Source: Bradyrhizobium zhanjiangense (lineage in GTDB: Bacteria; Pseudomonadota; Alphaproteobacteria; Rhizobiales; Xanthobacteraceae). From it: DNA of 64,000 nt. Of this stretch, positions 28,999 through 40,958 are shown piece after piece. The translations under genes were made by a program, and so were the position numbers. The notes under the pieces were generated by a model. It made no database searches. It was not told where the DNA came from and was given only the letters and a program-made list of their open reading frames with translations. The stretch is from NCBI RefSeq assembly GCF_004114935.1, contig NZ_CP022221.1, forward strand, positions 8,825,001 to 8,889,000, given 5' to 3'. The stretch's first letter is position 1. Each line of letters starts with the position of its first letter.

Positions 28999-29919
28999 AT
29001 GACTGACGTGACGACGCCTGGCCAAGACAACAGGCAAGACGGGCACCTCAAGCGGCCTGCGATCTCGTTCGAGTTCTTTCCGCCCAAGACCGAGGAGATG
29101 GAGCGGAATCTTTGGGACGCCATCAACCGGCTGGCCCCGCTTGACCCGAAATTCGTCTCGGTGACCTACGGCGCCGGCGGCTCGACCCGCGAGCGCACCC
29201 ATTCCACCATCGCCCGCATCCTGAAAGAGACCGCGCTGCTGCCGGCGGCGCATCTGACCTGCGTCGGCGCCTCGCGCGGCGAGATCGACGAGATCGTCGA
29301 CCGCTATCACGAGGTCGGCGTGCGCCACATCGTGGCCTTGCGCGGTGATCCCGTTGGCGGCATCGGCACGCCCTACTTCAGCCATCCCGACGGCTACCAG
29401 AGCTCGGCCGAGCTCGTCGCGGGGATCAAGAAGCGGCACGGCGATATCGAAGTGAGCGTGTCGGCCTATCCCGAGAAGCACCCCGAGGCGCGCGACTTCG
29501 ACGCCGATATCGACACGCTGAAGGCCAAGGTCGATGCGGGTGCGACGCGCGCGATCACCCAGGTGTTCTTCGATAACGACCTCTACTTCCGCTACCTCGA
29601 CCGCGTCCGCGCCCGCGGCATCGACATCCCGATCGTGCCGGGCATCATGCCCATGCACAATTTCAAGCAGGCCCGTAATTTCGTCACCCGCGCTGGCACC
29701 ACCGTGCCGGACTGGTTCGCCGCGAAATTCGAAGGCCTCGACGACGACGCCGAGACCCGCAAGCTGGTGGCCGCAACCGTTGCGGCCGGCCAGGTGCAGA
29801 AGCTGGCGAAGCACGGCGTCGACACCTTCCACTTCTACACCATGAACCGCGCCGATCTCGTGTTCGCGATCAGCCATTTGCTCGGCATTCGCGCCAAGAG
29901 CGCACAGAAAGCTGCGTAA
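28999..29919 (+). CDS. metF: Methylenetetrahydrofolate reductase
   Basis: Reduces 5,10-methylene-THF to 5-methyl-THF, the methyl donor for MetH. 306 aa. Family motifs: ISFEFFPPKTEEME, FVSVTYGAGGSTRERT, HLTCVGASR, NILALRGDP-like HIVALRGDPV, and DFDADIDTLKAKVDAGATRAITQ. ATG 28999 is chosen over in-frame GTG 28987; GGAG lies at 28984-28987. It ends 6 nt before metH. Confidence 0.96.
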   Translation: MTDVTTPGQDNRQDGHLKRPAISFEFFPPKTEEMERNLWDAINRLAPLDPKFVSVTYGAGGSTRERTHSTIARILKETALLPAAHLTCVGASRGEIDEIVDRYHEVGVRHIVALRGDPVGGIGTPYFSHPDGYQSSAELVAGIKKRHGDIEVSVSAYPEKHPEARDFDADIDTLKAKVDAGATRAITQVFFDNDLYFRYLDRVRARGIDIPIVPGIMPMHNFKQARNFVTRAGTTVPDWFAAKFEGLDDDAETRKLVAATVAAGQVQKLAKHGVDTFHFYTMNRADLVFAISHLLGIRAKSAQKAA

Positions 29920-29925
29920 GATCAG

Positions 29926-33777
<3,852 letters not shown>

Positions 33778-33800
33778 GTCCGCTCAAGAACAAAAAGTGA

Positions 33801-33833
33801 GAAAACAACCCCATGCACAGTAGCGATGGGGTT
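33801..33833 (-). terminator. Probable minus-strand terminator downstream of the GST gene
   Basis: An 8-bp stem AACCCCAT (33807-33814) with ATGGGGTT (33826-33833). Read on the minus strand it is followed by GTTTTC, so it could end transcription from 34143; read on the plus strand there is no T tract, although it lies 29 nt after metH. Confidence 0.5.
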
Positions 33834-33974
33834 GAAAAGGCTGGACAATTTCGGTATTGCCGAAAACGAGTTGCGGCGTCGGGCAAAACAGGGGTAATAT
33901 TCCATCATCGGCTGCTGTGCCCGGTGACGCAACGCCAGCGGATATGTCCTTTCACTCTTCCTGCACCCCCGGTC

Positions 33975-34138
33975 CCCATCCTCCCCTGGAGGGGGAGGAT
34001 CGGTTCGCATGCAGCGAAGCGGAATGCGGACCGAGGTGGGGTGACGGTCTGTCCGCGCACGCACTGCCAGTGGTGAGAGACCACCCCACCCCGCTCGCGC
34101 TGCGCGCGATCGACCCTCCTCCTCCAGGGGAGGGTAAG
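33975..34138. repeat. Inverted pair of hairpin repeats (family R1)
   Basis: Unit a (33975-34044) runs from CCTCCCCTGGAGGGGGAGG to a GAGGTGGGGTGA end. Unit b (34082-34138) is the inverse, from CCACCCCACCCC to CTCCAGGGGAGGGTAAG. Each has a hairpin head CCCTGGAGGGG and a second GCGC-rich palindrome. The same family recurs at 38041-38099, 38179-38238 and 38661-38718. Between metH (stop 33777) and this repeat I see no gene in about 200 nt. Confidence 0.85.
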
Positions 34139-34142
34139 AAAC

Positions 34143-34772
34143 TCACCCCTTCGGCGGGGCCAGCGGCTGCACGATCTCCTTGAACGGCGCCAAGGCCTCG
34201 CAACGCTCGCTATGCGCCGCGAGCGCCGGATAGCGCGAAGCATCGAACAGCTGCGGGTGCGCCTCGCGGGTGAAGCGGACGACGCAGGCCACTGCGATAT
34301 CGGCGTGGCCGATGCGCGTCCCGAGCCAGTACGGCGTCGTCACCTTGGCGCGCTCGGCCTCCAGCAAGGCGAGCACATCCGCGATCTGCGCCTGGCAGCG
34401 CTCGACCCACAGCGCGAGCTGCTCCTTCCGCAGCACGCGCTCATAGAGCAGGCTCACCGCCTTGTCGCCGAGGCCGGAGGCGAGCGCGCAGATGCGCAAA
34501 TGCTTGCGCCGCTCGGCGCCGCTGCGCGGCAGCATCGCCTTGTCGGGACCAACGAGCTCGTCGAGATAATCGAGGATGATCGTGCTCTCGATCAGCGCCT
34601 CGCCGTCATCGAGCACCAGGGTGGGCACGCGGCGCAGCGGATTGTACGGCGCGATTCTGTCGGCATCGCCGAAGGTCGACCACGGCTTGTGCTCGAAGGC
34701 GAGGCCATAGAGCTTCAGCGCGATGGCGGCGCGGCGGACGAAGGGGGAATCATATTGGCCGATCAGGAACAT
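34143..34772 (-). CDS. Glutathione S-transferase family protein
   Basis: 209 aa. The N-terminal thioredoxin-like domain starts MFLIGQYDSPFVRRAAIALKL with the family cis-Pro region RRVPTLVLDDGEALIES. The C-terminal helical domain contains GTRIGHADIAVACVVRF. Likely a cytoplasmic glutathione-dependent enzyme; substrate unknown. ATG 34772 is chosen because upstream residues are not GST-like. Confidence 0.9.
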   Translation of the reverse strand: MFLIGQYDSPFVRRAAIALKLYGLAFEHKPWSTFGDADRIAPYNPLRRVPTLVLDDGEALIESTIILDYLDELVGPDKAMLPRSGAERRKHLRICALASGLGDKAVSLLYERVLRKEQLALWVERCQAQIADVLALLEAERAKVTTPYWLGTRIGHADIAVACVVRFTREAHPQLFDASRYPALAAHSERCEALAPFKEIVQPLAPPKG

Positions 34773-34925
34773 GGGGCTTGCTCTTCCCAGTGGTTGGACA
34801 CGGCAGGGCCGATCAGTGTCGACGACAAGACCGCTGCCGCGCAAGGAAGATCTTGGAAATGGAGCATTGCGCCGGCTGCAATAGCACCCGCGGCAGCACC
34901 ATTCGCAAAGGCACGCGCCGCGCGC

Positions 34926-35228
34926 TCAAAGGCCGTCCTGGATCGAGCGCTTGATGGCGGCGATCGCGGCCTCGTTGCGCTTGTACATCGTCCACTGCTT
35001 GACGCGCTTGGCGCGCACCAGCTTTGCGGCCGTCAGCACCCGCATGTGCTCGCTCACCGTCGGCGCGCTGACGCCGAGCTTCTCGGCGATCAGCAATCCG
35101 CAGACGCCGTCCTCGACCAGGTCGCCATCGGCCTGCTCGCGAAAATGCTTCCTGGGATCGCGCAGCCAGTCCAGGATTTGCAGGCGGCGCTCGTTGGCGA
35201 GCGCGCGCAAGGCGACGGCAAATTTCAT
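34926..35228 (-). CDS. ArsR-family winged-helix regulator
   Basis: 100 aa. It starts MKFAVALRALANERRLQILDWL and has the recognition-helix block IAEKLGVSAPTVSEHMRVLTAAKLV with a wing RAKRVKQWTMYKRNE. There is one Cys (GVCGLL) and no ArsR metal box, so it is probably not a metal sensor. It is divergent from the dehydratase gene with 63 nt between starts, and an inverted repeat in the gap suggests it controls itself and that gene. Confidence 0.9.
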   Translation of the reverse strand: MKFAVALRALANERRLQILDWLRDPRKHFREQADGDLVEDGVCGLLIAEKLGVSAPTVSEHMRVLTAAKLVRAKRVKQWTMYKRNEAAIAAIKRSIQDGL

Positions 35229-35246
35229 TTAGCCATTTTGCTAATT
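35227..35246. promoter_or_regulatory. Candidate ArsR operator
   Basis: Inverted repeat TTAGC (35229-35233), six nt, GCTAA (35240-35244), extended to 6 of 7 matching flanks (ATTTAGC / GCTAATT). It sits directly at the ArsR start codon and 46 nt before the dehydratase start. AT-rich spaced palindromes are typical of this regulator family. Confidence 0.45.
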
Positions 35247-35291
35247 ACCTAATTGATGTCAACCCTCCGATGCGCTATCAAGGACAGCATC

Positions 35292-36239
35292 ATGACAGCG
35301 ACAACGAACATCACACGGGAGCGAATTGCGGCGACCGAGGCCGTGATCCGCCCGCATATCAGGCGCACGCCACTCGTTCAGGCGGATCTTGCGGATTTCG
35401 GCCTGGCGGCCTTACCAGTCACGTTCAAGCTGGAGATGCTGCAGCATTCCGGATCGTTCAAGGCGCGGGGCGCCTTCGCCAACCTGCTGCTGCGGCAGGT
35501 GCCCGAGACGGGCGTCGTCGCCGCATCCGGCGGCAATCACGGTGCGGCGGTGGCCTATGCGGCGCAGCGGCTCGGCATTCCCGCCACGATCTTCGTGCCC
35601 GACATCACCTCGCCGGCCAAGGCCGAGCGGATCAGGGGCTATGGCGCCAAGCTCGTGATCGCAGGCAGCCGCTATGCCGATGCGCTCGCCGCAAGCGAAG
35701 CCCATGTCGCGCAGACCGGCGCGCTGGCCGTCCACGCCTACGACCAGGCCGAGACCCTGCTCGGCCAGGGCAGCGTCGGCCTGGAGCTGGAGCAGGATGC
35801 TCCCGGCATCGACACGCCGCTGGTAGCGGTCGGTGGCGGCGGGCTGATCGGCGGCATTGCGGCGTGGTATGCCGGCAGGACGCGCATCGTCGCGGTCGAG
35901 CCGGAGCAATCGCCGACCCTGCACGCCGCCTTCGAAGCGGGAGCCCCGGTCGATGCACCGGCGGGCGGTCTCGCTGCTGATAGCCTTGCGCCGCGACGCG
36001 TCGGCGAATTGATGTTTCCGATCGCGCGCGCTCATGTCGAGCGCGTCATCCTGGTCAGCGATGATGCGATCCGGCAAGCACAGGCCGCCCTGTGGTCGCA
36101 CCTGCGCCTGGTGGCCGAACCCGGCGGCGCAGCCGCCTTTGCCGCGCTGCTCTCCGGTCGCTACCGTCCCTCGCCCGGTGAGCGCGTCGCGGTCCTGGTC
36201 TGCGGCGCCAACACCACGGCGGTGAGTTTCGACGGCTAG
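35292..36239 (+). CDS. PLP-dependent threonine/serine dehydratase-like protein
   Basis: 315 aa, fold-type II PLP enzyme. The Schiff-base Lys is in HSGSFKARGAF near residue 52; the phosphate-binding Gly loop is VGGGGLIGGI; AASGGNHGAAVAYAA binds the substrate carboxylate. There is no C-terminal ACT domain, so it resembles catabolic dehydratases or serine racemases more than IlvA. ATG 35292 is chosen, with AAGGAC at 35280-35285. Likely controlled by the divergent ArsR protein. Confidence 0.9.
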   Translation: MTATTNITRERIAATEAVIRPHIRRTPLVQADLADFGLAALPVTFKLEMLQHSGSFKARGAFANLLLRQVPETGVVAASGGNHGAAVAYAAQRLGIPATIFVPDITSPAKAERIRGYGAKLVIAGSRYADALAASEAHVAQTGALAVHAYDQAETLLGQGSVGLELEQDAPGIDTPLVAVGGGGLIGGIAAWYAGRTRIVAVEPEQSPTLHAAFEAGAPVDAPAGGLAADSLAPRRVGELMFPIARAHVERVILVSDDAIRQAQAALWSHLRLVAEPGGAAAFAALLSGRYRPSPGERVAVLVCGANTTAVSFDG

Positions 36240-36312
36240 CTTCAGGGTGACATCATCGGGCCGCGCGCATTGATCTGCCAATTGCAAAAGCGGACGGCGG
36301 CGCTCACACTCC

Positions 36313-36397
36313 GTCATTGCGAGCGCAGCGAAGCAATCCAGTATCTTTCCGCGGAGACAGTCTGGATTGCTTCGTCGCAAGGGCTCCTCGCAATGAC
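36313..36397. repeat. Inverted pair of palindromic repeats (family R3)
   Basis: Unit a GTCATTGCGAGCGCAGCGAA... (36313-36341, ending GCAATCCAG) and its inverse (36361-36397, starting TCTGGATTGCTTCG, ending GCAATGAC) flank about 19 nt. This is the BIME-like layout of interspersed repeats. It fills the gap between the convergent dehydratase and glpK genes. Confidence 0.8.
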
Positions 36398-36448
36398 TGT
36401 GTGGAGGCAATCGATTGCGCTCCGCTCCATGCGAGTAGGGGGACGTGC

Positions 36449-37954
36449 CTACCCTTCCCCCTCGTCGCTCGCCAGCACGCCCTTGACCGCCCTTGCCCAT
36501 CCCGCGAGCTTCCGCTCCCGCGTCGCCTCGCTCATGTTCGGCTTGAAGCGGTGCTCGAGGCGCCAATTGTCGGCGAACTTTGTCGGCTCGGGATAGACGC
36601 TCGCCTGGAGGCCGGCGAGATAGGCAGCACCCAGCGCCGTGGTCTCCTGGATCACAGGGCGATCGACCGGCGCGTCGAGCAGATCGGCGAGGCGCTGCAT
36701 GGTCCAATCCGACGCTGTCATGCCGCCGTCGACGCGGAGCACGACGCTGGCGGTTTCCGAGCTCGGCCAGTCCGCGCGCATCGCCGCCCAGAGGTCGAAA
36801 GTCTGGTAGCAGACGCTTTCCAGCGCGGCGTGGGCGAGCTCGGCGGGGCCGGTGTTGCGGGTGAGGCCGAACAGCGCGCCGCGCACGCGCGGATTCCAAT
36901 AGGGCGCGCCCATGCCGACGAAGGCGGGGACGAGATAGACGCTCTGCATCGAGTCCGACTGATCGGCAAGAGGTCCGGTCTCGGCGGCATGCTTGATGAT
37001 GCCGAGGCCATCGCGCAGCCACTGCACCGCTGAGCCTGCGACGAAGATCGAGCCTTCCAGCGCGTAGGTGCGTTTTCCTCCGAGCTGATAGGCGACGGTG
37101 GTGAGCAGCTTGTTCTTCGACACCACAGGCGTGGTGCCGGTGTTGAGCAGCGCGAAGCAGCCGGTGCCGTAGGTCGACTTCATCATGCCCGGGCGGAAGC
37201 AGGCCTGGCCGATGGTCGCGGCCTGCTGGTCGCCGGCGATGCCGGAGATTGCGATGGCACCGCCGAACAGGTCCGGCGTGCTCTCGCCGAAGCGCGCGGA
37301 AGAATCCTTCACCTCCGGCAGCATCGAGCGCGGCACGCCGATGATCTCCAGCAGCTCGTCGTCCCACTGGCCGGTGTGGATGTTGAACAGCAGCGTGCGC
37401 GAGGCGTTGGTGGCGTCGGTGACGTGCACCTTGCCGCCGGTGAGGCGCCAGAGCAGATAGCAATCGACGGTACCGAACATCAATTCGCCGCGGGCAGCGC
37501 GCGCCCGCGCGCCGGGGACGTGGTCGAGGATCCAGGCCACCTTGGTGCCGGAAAAATAGGGATCGATGATCAGGCCGGTCTTCTGCGAGATCACGGGCTC
37601 GCGGCCATCGGCTTTCAATTTGGCACAGATGTCGGCGGTGCGGCGATCCTGCCAGACGATGGCGCGGTGCACGGCCTGCCCGGTGGCGCGGTCCCACACC
37701 ACGGTGGTCTCGCGCTGATTGGTGATGCCGATCGCAGCGATGTCCTTTGCGGTGATGCCGGCCTGCTCGATCGCCTCGCGGCACACCATCACGGTCGAGG
37801 TCCAGATGTCCTCGGGCTCGTGCTCGACCCAGCCCGAGGCCGGAAAATGCTGCGGAAACTCTTGCTGCGCTTTCGCCGCGATGGAAATGTCGCCGCGAAA
37901 CACGATCGCGCGCGAAGAGGTGGTGCCCTGGTCGATGGCGAGGACGAAAGACAT
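36449..37954 (-). CDS. glpK: Glycerol kinase
   Basis: Phosphorylates glycerol to sn-glycerol 3-phosphate. 501 aa, full length. FGGY-family blocks are clear: [62 protein letters not shown] and [20 protein letters not shown]. No glpD, glpF or transporter gene is adjacent, so it stands alone between repeats. Very long open frames on both strands in this region are shadows. Confidence 0.96.
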   Translation of the reverse strand: MSFVLAIDQGTTSSRAIVFRGDISIAAKAQQEFPQHFPASGWVEHEPEDIWTSTVMVCREAIEQAGITAKDIAAIGITNQRETTVVWDRATGQAVHRAIVWQDRRTADICAKLKADGREPVISQKTGLIIDPYFSGTKVAWILDHVPGARARAARGELMFGTVDCYLLWRLTGGKVHVTDATNASRTLLFNIHTGQWDDELLEIIGVPRSMLPEVKDSSARFGESTPDLFGGAIAISGIAGDQQAATIGQACFRPGMMKSTYGTGCFALLNTGTTPVVSKNKLLTTVAYQLGGKRTYALEGSIFVAGSAVQWLRDGLGIIKHAAETGPLADQSDSMQSVYLVPAFVGMGAPYWNPRVRGALFGLTRNTGPAELAHAALESVCYQTFDLWAAMRADWPSSETASVVLRVDGGMTASDWTMQRLADLLDAPVDRPVIQETTALGAAYLAGLQASVYPEPTKFADNWRLEHRFKPNMSEATRERKLAGWARAVKGVLASDEGEG

Positions 37955-38040
37955 GGCGGCTTACCCTGGCGTTATCCCGGAGGGGATCATTGTGTCGCGC
38001 CAAAGGGAGCGGATTAGGGCGGCAAGGTCAAGGCGGCTCT

Positions 38041-38238
38041 CCTTACCCTCCCCTGGAGGGGGAGGGTCGACCGCGCGCAGCGCGGGCGGGGTGGGGTGAA
38101 GCCACAAAGGCGGTCTCACATTCGTTTCAGAAGGATCTTTGACACGCGTTCAGAAGCACCGCATTCGCGGATGGTCTGTCACCCCACCCCGCTGCGCATT
38201 ACATGCGCAGCGACCCTCCCCCTCCAGGGGAGGGTAAG
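38041..38238. repeat. Two facing copies of hairpin repeat R1 between glpK and the DUF559 remnant
   Basis: Unit c (38041-38099, CTTACCCTCCCCTGGAGG to GTGGGGTGA) and unit d (38179-38238, TCACCCCACCCC to AGGGGAGGGTAAG) are inverted to each other with about 80 nt between. They take up most of the 304-nt gap 37955-38258, in which I see no gene. Unit d begins about 20 nt after the restored end of the DUF559 frame. Confidence 0.85.
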
Positions 38239-38258
38239 AGAAGCGCCCCCTTGAAGCT

Positions 38259-38650
38259 TCAGGTTCGACGGTGCTTGAAGGGTGTCGTTTCCGCCTCGCG
38301 CGATCGATACAGCTCTACATAGATCCGTTCGAGCACGGCGGTCAGGTCGGCAGTAATCTTGAATTCCAGAATCGGATGACGCGGTAACCTTCGTTCTCGA
38401 GCCAGCGTTGGCGATCGAGGTCACGTGCTGCCGTATCATCTTCGTTGTGGTGTCCGCCGTCGAGCTCGATGATGAGGCGCTTGGCCGGACAGAAGAAGTC
38501 GACGACGTAGGGACCGATCGGCGCCTGCCGGCGGAAGTGCGAGCCGTCCATCGGAAGTTCTTTGAGGGCACGCCACAAGATCCGTTCATGCGGTGTCGTG
38601 TTAGCCCGGAGCTTCTTCGCGGCGGCGCGTCGGATCGATGTTGAGACCAT
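38259..38650 (-). pseudogene. Frameshifted DUF559 (Vsr-like endonuclease fold) gene
   Basis: From ATG 38650 the reading frame gives a DUF559 protein: TPHERILWRALKELPMDGSHFRRQAPIGPYVVDFFCPAKRLIIELDGG..., with the PD-(D/E)xK-like residues in VVDFFC and LIIELDGGHH. It stops early after YRVIRFWNSRLLPT (TGA at 38342, 102 aa). In the next frame the missing family tail continues at once as KITADLTAVLERIYVELYRS to a TGA at 38259. A one-base loss near 38357-38366 (AATTCAAG) explains this. The gene starts 10 nt after R1 unit e and its restored end is about 20 nt from unit d. The truncated product may still be made. Confidence 0.8.
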
Positions 38651-38660
38651 TTGCGTGGCT

Positions 38661-38718
38661 TCACCCCACCCCGCTCGCGCTTCGCGCGAACGACCCTCCC
38701 CCTCCAGGGGAGGGTAAG
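38661..38718 (-). repeat. Hairpin repeat R1, unit e, directly upstream of DUF559
   Basis: Same family and orientation as unit d: on the minus strand it reads TTACCCTCCCCTGG... to GTGGGGTGA and ends 10 nt before the DUF559 ATG. It may supply the ribosome binding site (GGGGTGA) or promoter for that gene. Confidence 0.85.
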
Positions 38719-38757
38719 GGAAGCGCAGCGTCGATGCAATTGTAAGTCGTGAGAACC

Positions 38758-39531
38758 CTACACCGCCGCCGTGGTCACGCCGCCGTCGATGACGATGGTC
38801 TGGCCGGTCATGAAGCTCGATGCGTCCGAGGCGAGGTAGGCGACGGCACCGGCGATTTCGTCGGGTTCGCCGATGCGGCGGAGCGGCGTGGTGGCGGTGC
38901 GGCGCTTGAGCATGGCTTCGTCTTCCCACAGCGCGCGGGCGAAATCGGTCTTGACGAGGCCTGGGGCGATGCAGTTGACACGGACGCCTTTCGGGCCCCA
39001 TTCGCCGGCAAGCGAGCGGCACAGCGCGAAGTCGGCAGCTTTCGAGATGCCGTAGGCGCCGATCACGGTGGAGCCGCGCAAGCCGCCGATCGAGGAGATG
39101 ATGATGACGGAGCCGCCTCCACGCTCGGCCATTTGCGGGATCGCAAGCGCGGAGAGCCAGATGTTGCTCTTGACGTTGCTGCCCATGATCTTGTCGAAGG
39201 CTTCGTCCGTGATGTCAAGCAACGGGCCGTAATACGGGTTCACCGCGGCGTTGCAGACGAGGATGTCGATCTTGCCGTAATGCTTGGTCGCACCCGCGAT
39301 CAACGCCTCGACCTCGGTCTTGCGTGCGATGTTGCAGGGAATGACGATGGCATCGCCGCCGGCCGCAATGATGCCGTCGGCGACCTCCTTGCAGGCGTCG
39401 GCCTTGCGCGAGGACACCACGACTTTTGCCCCGAGCTTTGCCAGGAGTTCAGCTGAGGAGCGGCCGATGCCGCGGCTGGAGCCGGTGACCACGGCGACCT
39501 TGCCGGTGAGATCGAACGGGGTGTTTTTCAT
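38758..39531 (-). CDS. Short-chain dehydrogenase/reductase
   Basis: 257 aa classical SDR with Rossmann motif TGSSRGIG (16-23), NAA near 94, catalytic Ser near 146-147 (IIISS) and Tyr 160-x-x-x-Lys 164 (YGISK). It ends ASSFMTGQTIVIDGG, common in 3-oxoacyl or 3-hydroxyacyl oxidoreductases. It lies downstream of the pim-like genes, in the place where pimE follows pimD in R. palustris, but I cannot say it is pimE. The IS element now separates it from pimD, so upstream read-through is probably broken. Confidence 0.9.
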   Translation of the reverse strand: MKNTPFDLTGKVAVVTGSSRGIGRSSAELLAKLGAKVVVSSRKADACKEVADGIIAAGGDAIVIPCNIARKTEVEALIAGATKHYGKIDILVCNAAVNPYYGPLLDITDEAFDKIMGSNVKSNIWLSALAIPQMAERGGGSVIIISSIGGLRGSTVIGAYGISKAADFALCRSLAGEWGPKGVRVNCIAPGLVKTDFARALWEDEAMLKRRTATTPLRRIGEPDEIAGAVAYLASDASSFMTGQTIVIDGGVTTAAV

Positions 39532-39579
39532 TGTTGGGCTCCGCTATGGCCGCACACTCGGTGTCATCGCCCGACTTGA

Positions 39580-40842
39580 TGTTCAGCCCGGGGACATGAC
39601 CGACGGGTGTTCGGGGACATAGCCGACACTTTCTCCGCTCGCCAAGTCGATGATAGCGATTTGGTGGGCGGCAAAGAAGATCCCGTATTGCGCATCGTTT
39701 GCCGAGGGGCGGATGGCGAGGCGCTCGCCACGGAAGGCCTGTGGCACTTTCCACAGACGTCCCTTGAAGCTGACATAGGCCTTGGTCGTGGAGACGCGGC
39801 GCACGATCTCATGGCTGTCGTATTCGACCTGTGGCAAGCGATCGGGCATTGGTCGCTGGCTGGGCCGATATCGACTGGCCGGGACCTGTTGTCCGAGCGC
39901 CTCGTGTGGCCGTTCGAAGTTGTAGACTTCCCGCCAGGCGTCGAAGGCACGCTGCGTCTCTGCGAGATCGCGGAACTGTCGCAGTGCGAACACCTCAGCC
40001 GCGAGGGTGCGGTGGAATCGTTCATTCTTGCCGCGGCTTTGCGGGTGATATGGGCGGCTGCGGATGACGGCGACGCCAAGCTTGAGCAGCCACACCGAGA
40101 ACCGTGTCCATCGCTCGCCGGAAGGATCACCCCAGGGCGAACCATTGTCGACGAAGAAGGCCTCCGGGAGCCCGTAGTGGCGAAAGGTCTTCTCCAGGCG
40201 GCTGCGCACGGTATCTGTGCGTTGATCGGCACAGGCCTGCAGACACAGATCATAGCGGGAGTGGTCATCCACCACCGTCAGAGGATGGCACTGGGTATCA
40301 TTGCCGAGCCGAACCCAGCCTTTGAAGTCCATCTGCCACAACAGATTGGGGGCCGGCATCTCGAAACGCTGGCTTGCCATCGGGCCGCCGATCGGAGGCT
40401 TGATGCGGCCAGACCGACGCAAGATCTGATGAACTGTTGAGACTGCTGGCGAACGCAAACCATTGCGCTCCAGGCAGTGAGCTATCTTGCGAGCTCCCCA
40501 TGCCGGATGGGCATCGCGCACCGCGAGAATACGTGCCTCGAGCTCGCAATCGGTCTGTCCCGGGCTCGCATGCGGTCGGCGCGAGCGGTCGTTGACATTC
40601 TGATCCGCTTGCCATCGTGCAAGCCACTTGTAGCCCGTGTCGGGATGGATATTGAACCGCCGGCAGAGCTCCCGCCGGTTCGCTCCCTCCTGCATCGCCA
40701 GCCGCACGAACTCCCGCCGCTGATCCATCACCGACACCTCTCGCCAGGGCATGGACTTGGCCTCCTTTACCGCCAAATCCCTGCACTATGATGTGTCGGC
40801 TATGTCCCCGAACACCCGTCGGTCATGTCCCCGGGCTGAACA
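39580..40842 (-). mobile_element. IS481-family insertion sequence, apparently complete
   Basis: 1263 bp from TGT to ACA ends, with perfect terminal inverted repeats of 49 bp (39581-39629 and 40793-40841; 50 bp counting the terminal T/A). A direct repeat CTTGA flanks it (39575-39579 and 40843-40847), or ACTTGAT if the ends are drawn one base inward. Each terminus holds two 16-bp near-repeats of CGGGGACATNNCCGAC spaced 23 bp (39589-39604 and 39612-39627). Perfect ends and an intact transposase suggest recent insertion. Confidence 0.92.
39583..40752 (-). CDS. IS481-family DDE transposase
   Basis: 389 aa from ATG 40752, with AGGAGG at 40761-40766 spaced 8 nt. N-terminal helix-turn-helix (RRELCRRFNIHPDTGYKWLARW), second HTH-like part (PAWGARKIAHCLERNG), then the rve DDE core: Asp in LLWQMDFKG, Asp in AFFVDNGSPWG and Glu in GKNERFHRT. 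The C-terminus has the IS481 SFKGRLWKVP block and runs into the terminal repeat (stop 39583). A TTG at 40776 is a possible longer start. Confidence 0.95.
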   Translation of the reverse strand: MPWREVSVMDQRREFVRLAMQEGANRRELCRRFNIHPDTGYKWLARWQADQNVNDRSRRPHASPGQTDCELEARILAVRDAHPAWGARKIAHCLERNGLRSPAVSTVHQILRRSGRIKPPIGGPMASQRFEMPAPNLLWQMDFKGWVRLGNDTQCHPLTVVDDHSRYDLCLQACADQRTDTVRSRLEKTFRHYGLPEAFFVDNGSPWGDPSGERWTRFSVWLLKLGVAVIRSRPYHPQSRGKNERFHRTLAAEVFALRQFRDLAETQRAFDAWREVYNFERPHEALGQQVPASRYRPSQRPMPDRLPQVEYDSHEIVRRVSTTKAYVSFKGRLWKVPQAFRGERLAIRPSANDAQYGIFFAAHQIAIIDLASGESVGYVPEHPSVMSPG

Positions 40843-40958
40843 CTTGATCGGGCGATCCAGTACTCTGCGGCTGAAGTTGCGTAAACGAATTGCCGCCGCG
40901 GAGTACTGGATGCCCCGGTCGAGCCGGGGCATGACAGTCTTCGTGTGGTCTAAATCAG

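Larger units (their letters stand above)
39566..40932. repeat. BIME-like palindrome pair split by an IS element
   Basis: Arms ATCGCCCG (39566-39573) and CGGGCGAT (40849-40856) form one perfect 8-bp palindrome with loop ACTTGAT once the IS is removed. A second, inverted unit ATGCCCCGG (40910-40918) / CCGGGGCAT (40924-40932) follows. The outer flanks mirror each other (CCAGTACTCTGCGGC against GCCGCGGAGTACTGG), so this was a two-unit BIME before the insertion. Confidence 0.85.

Noticed and set aside
33807..33833. Plus-strand terminator of metH
   Set aside because: The hairpin has no T tract on the plus strand; its T tract is on the minus strand, so I assigned it there.
33975..34138. CRISPR-like repeat pair
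   Set aside because: Only two inverted units, no regular spacers and no cas genes; it is an interspersed palindromic repeat.
35412..38003. 863-codon open frame on the minus strand over the dehydratase and glpK genes
   Set aside because: It is antisense to the dehydratase and out of frame with glpK; its translation is Arg/His-rich with no domain, as expected for shadow frames in GC-rich DNA.
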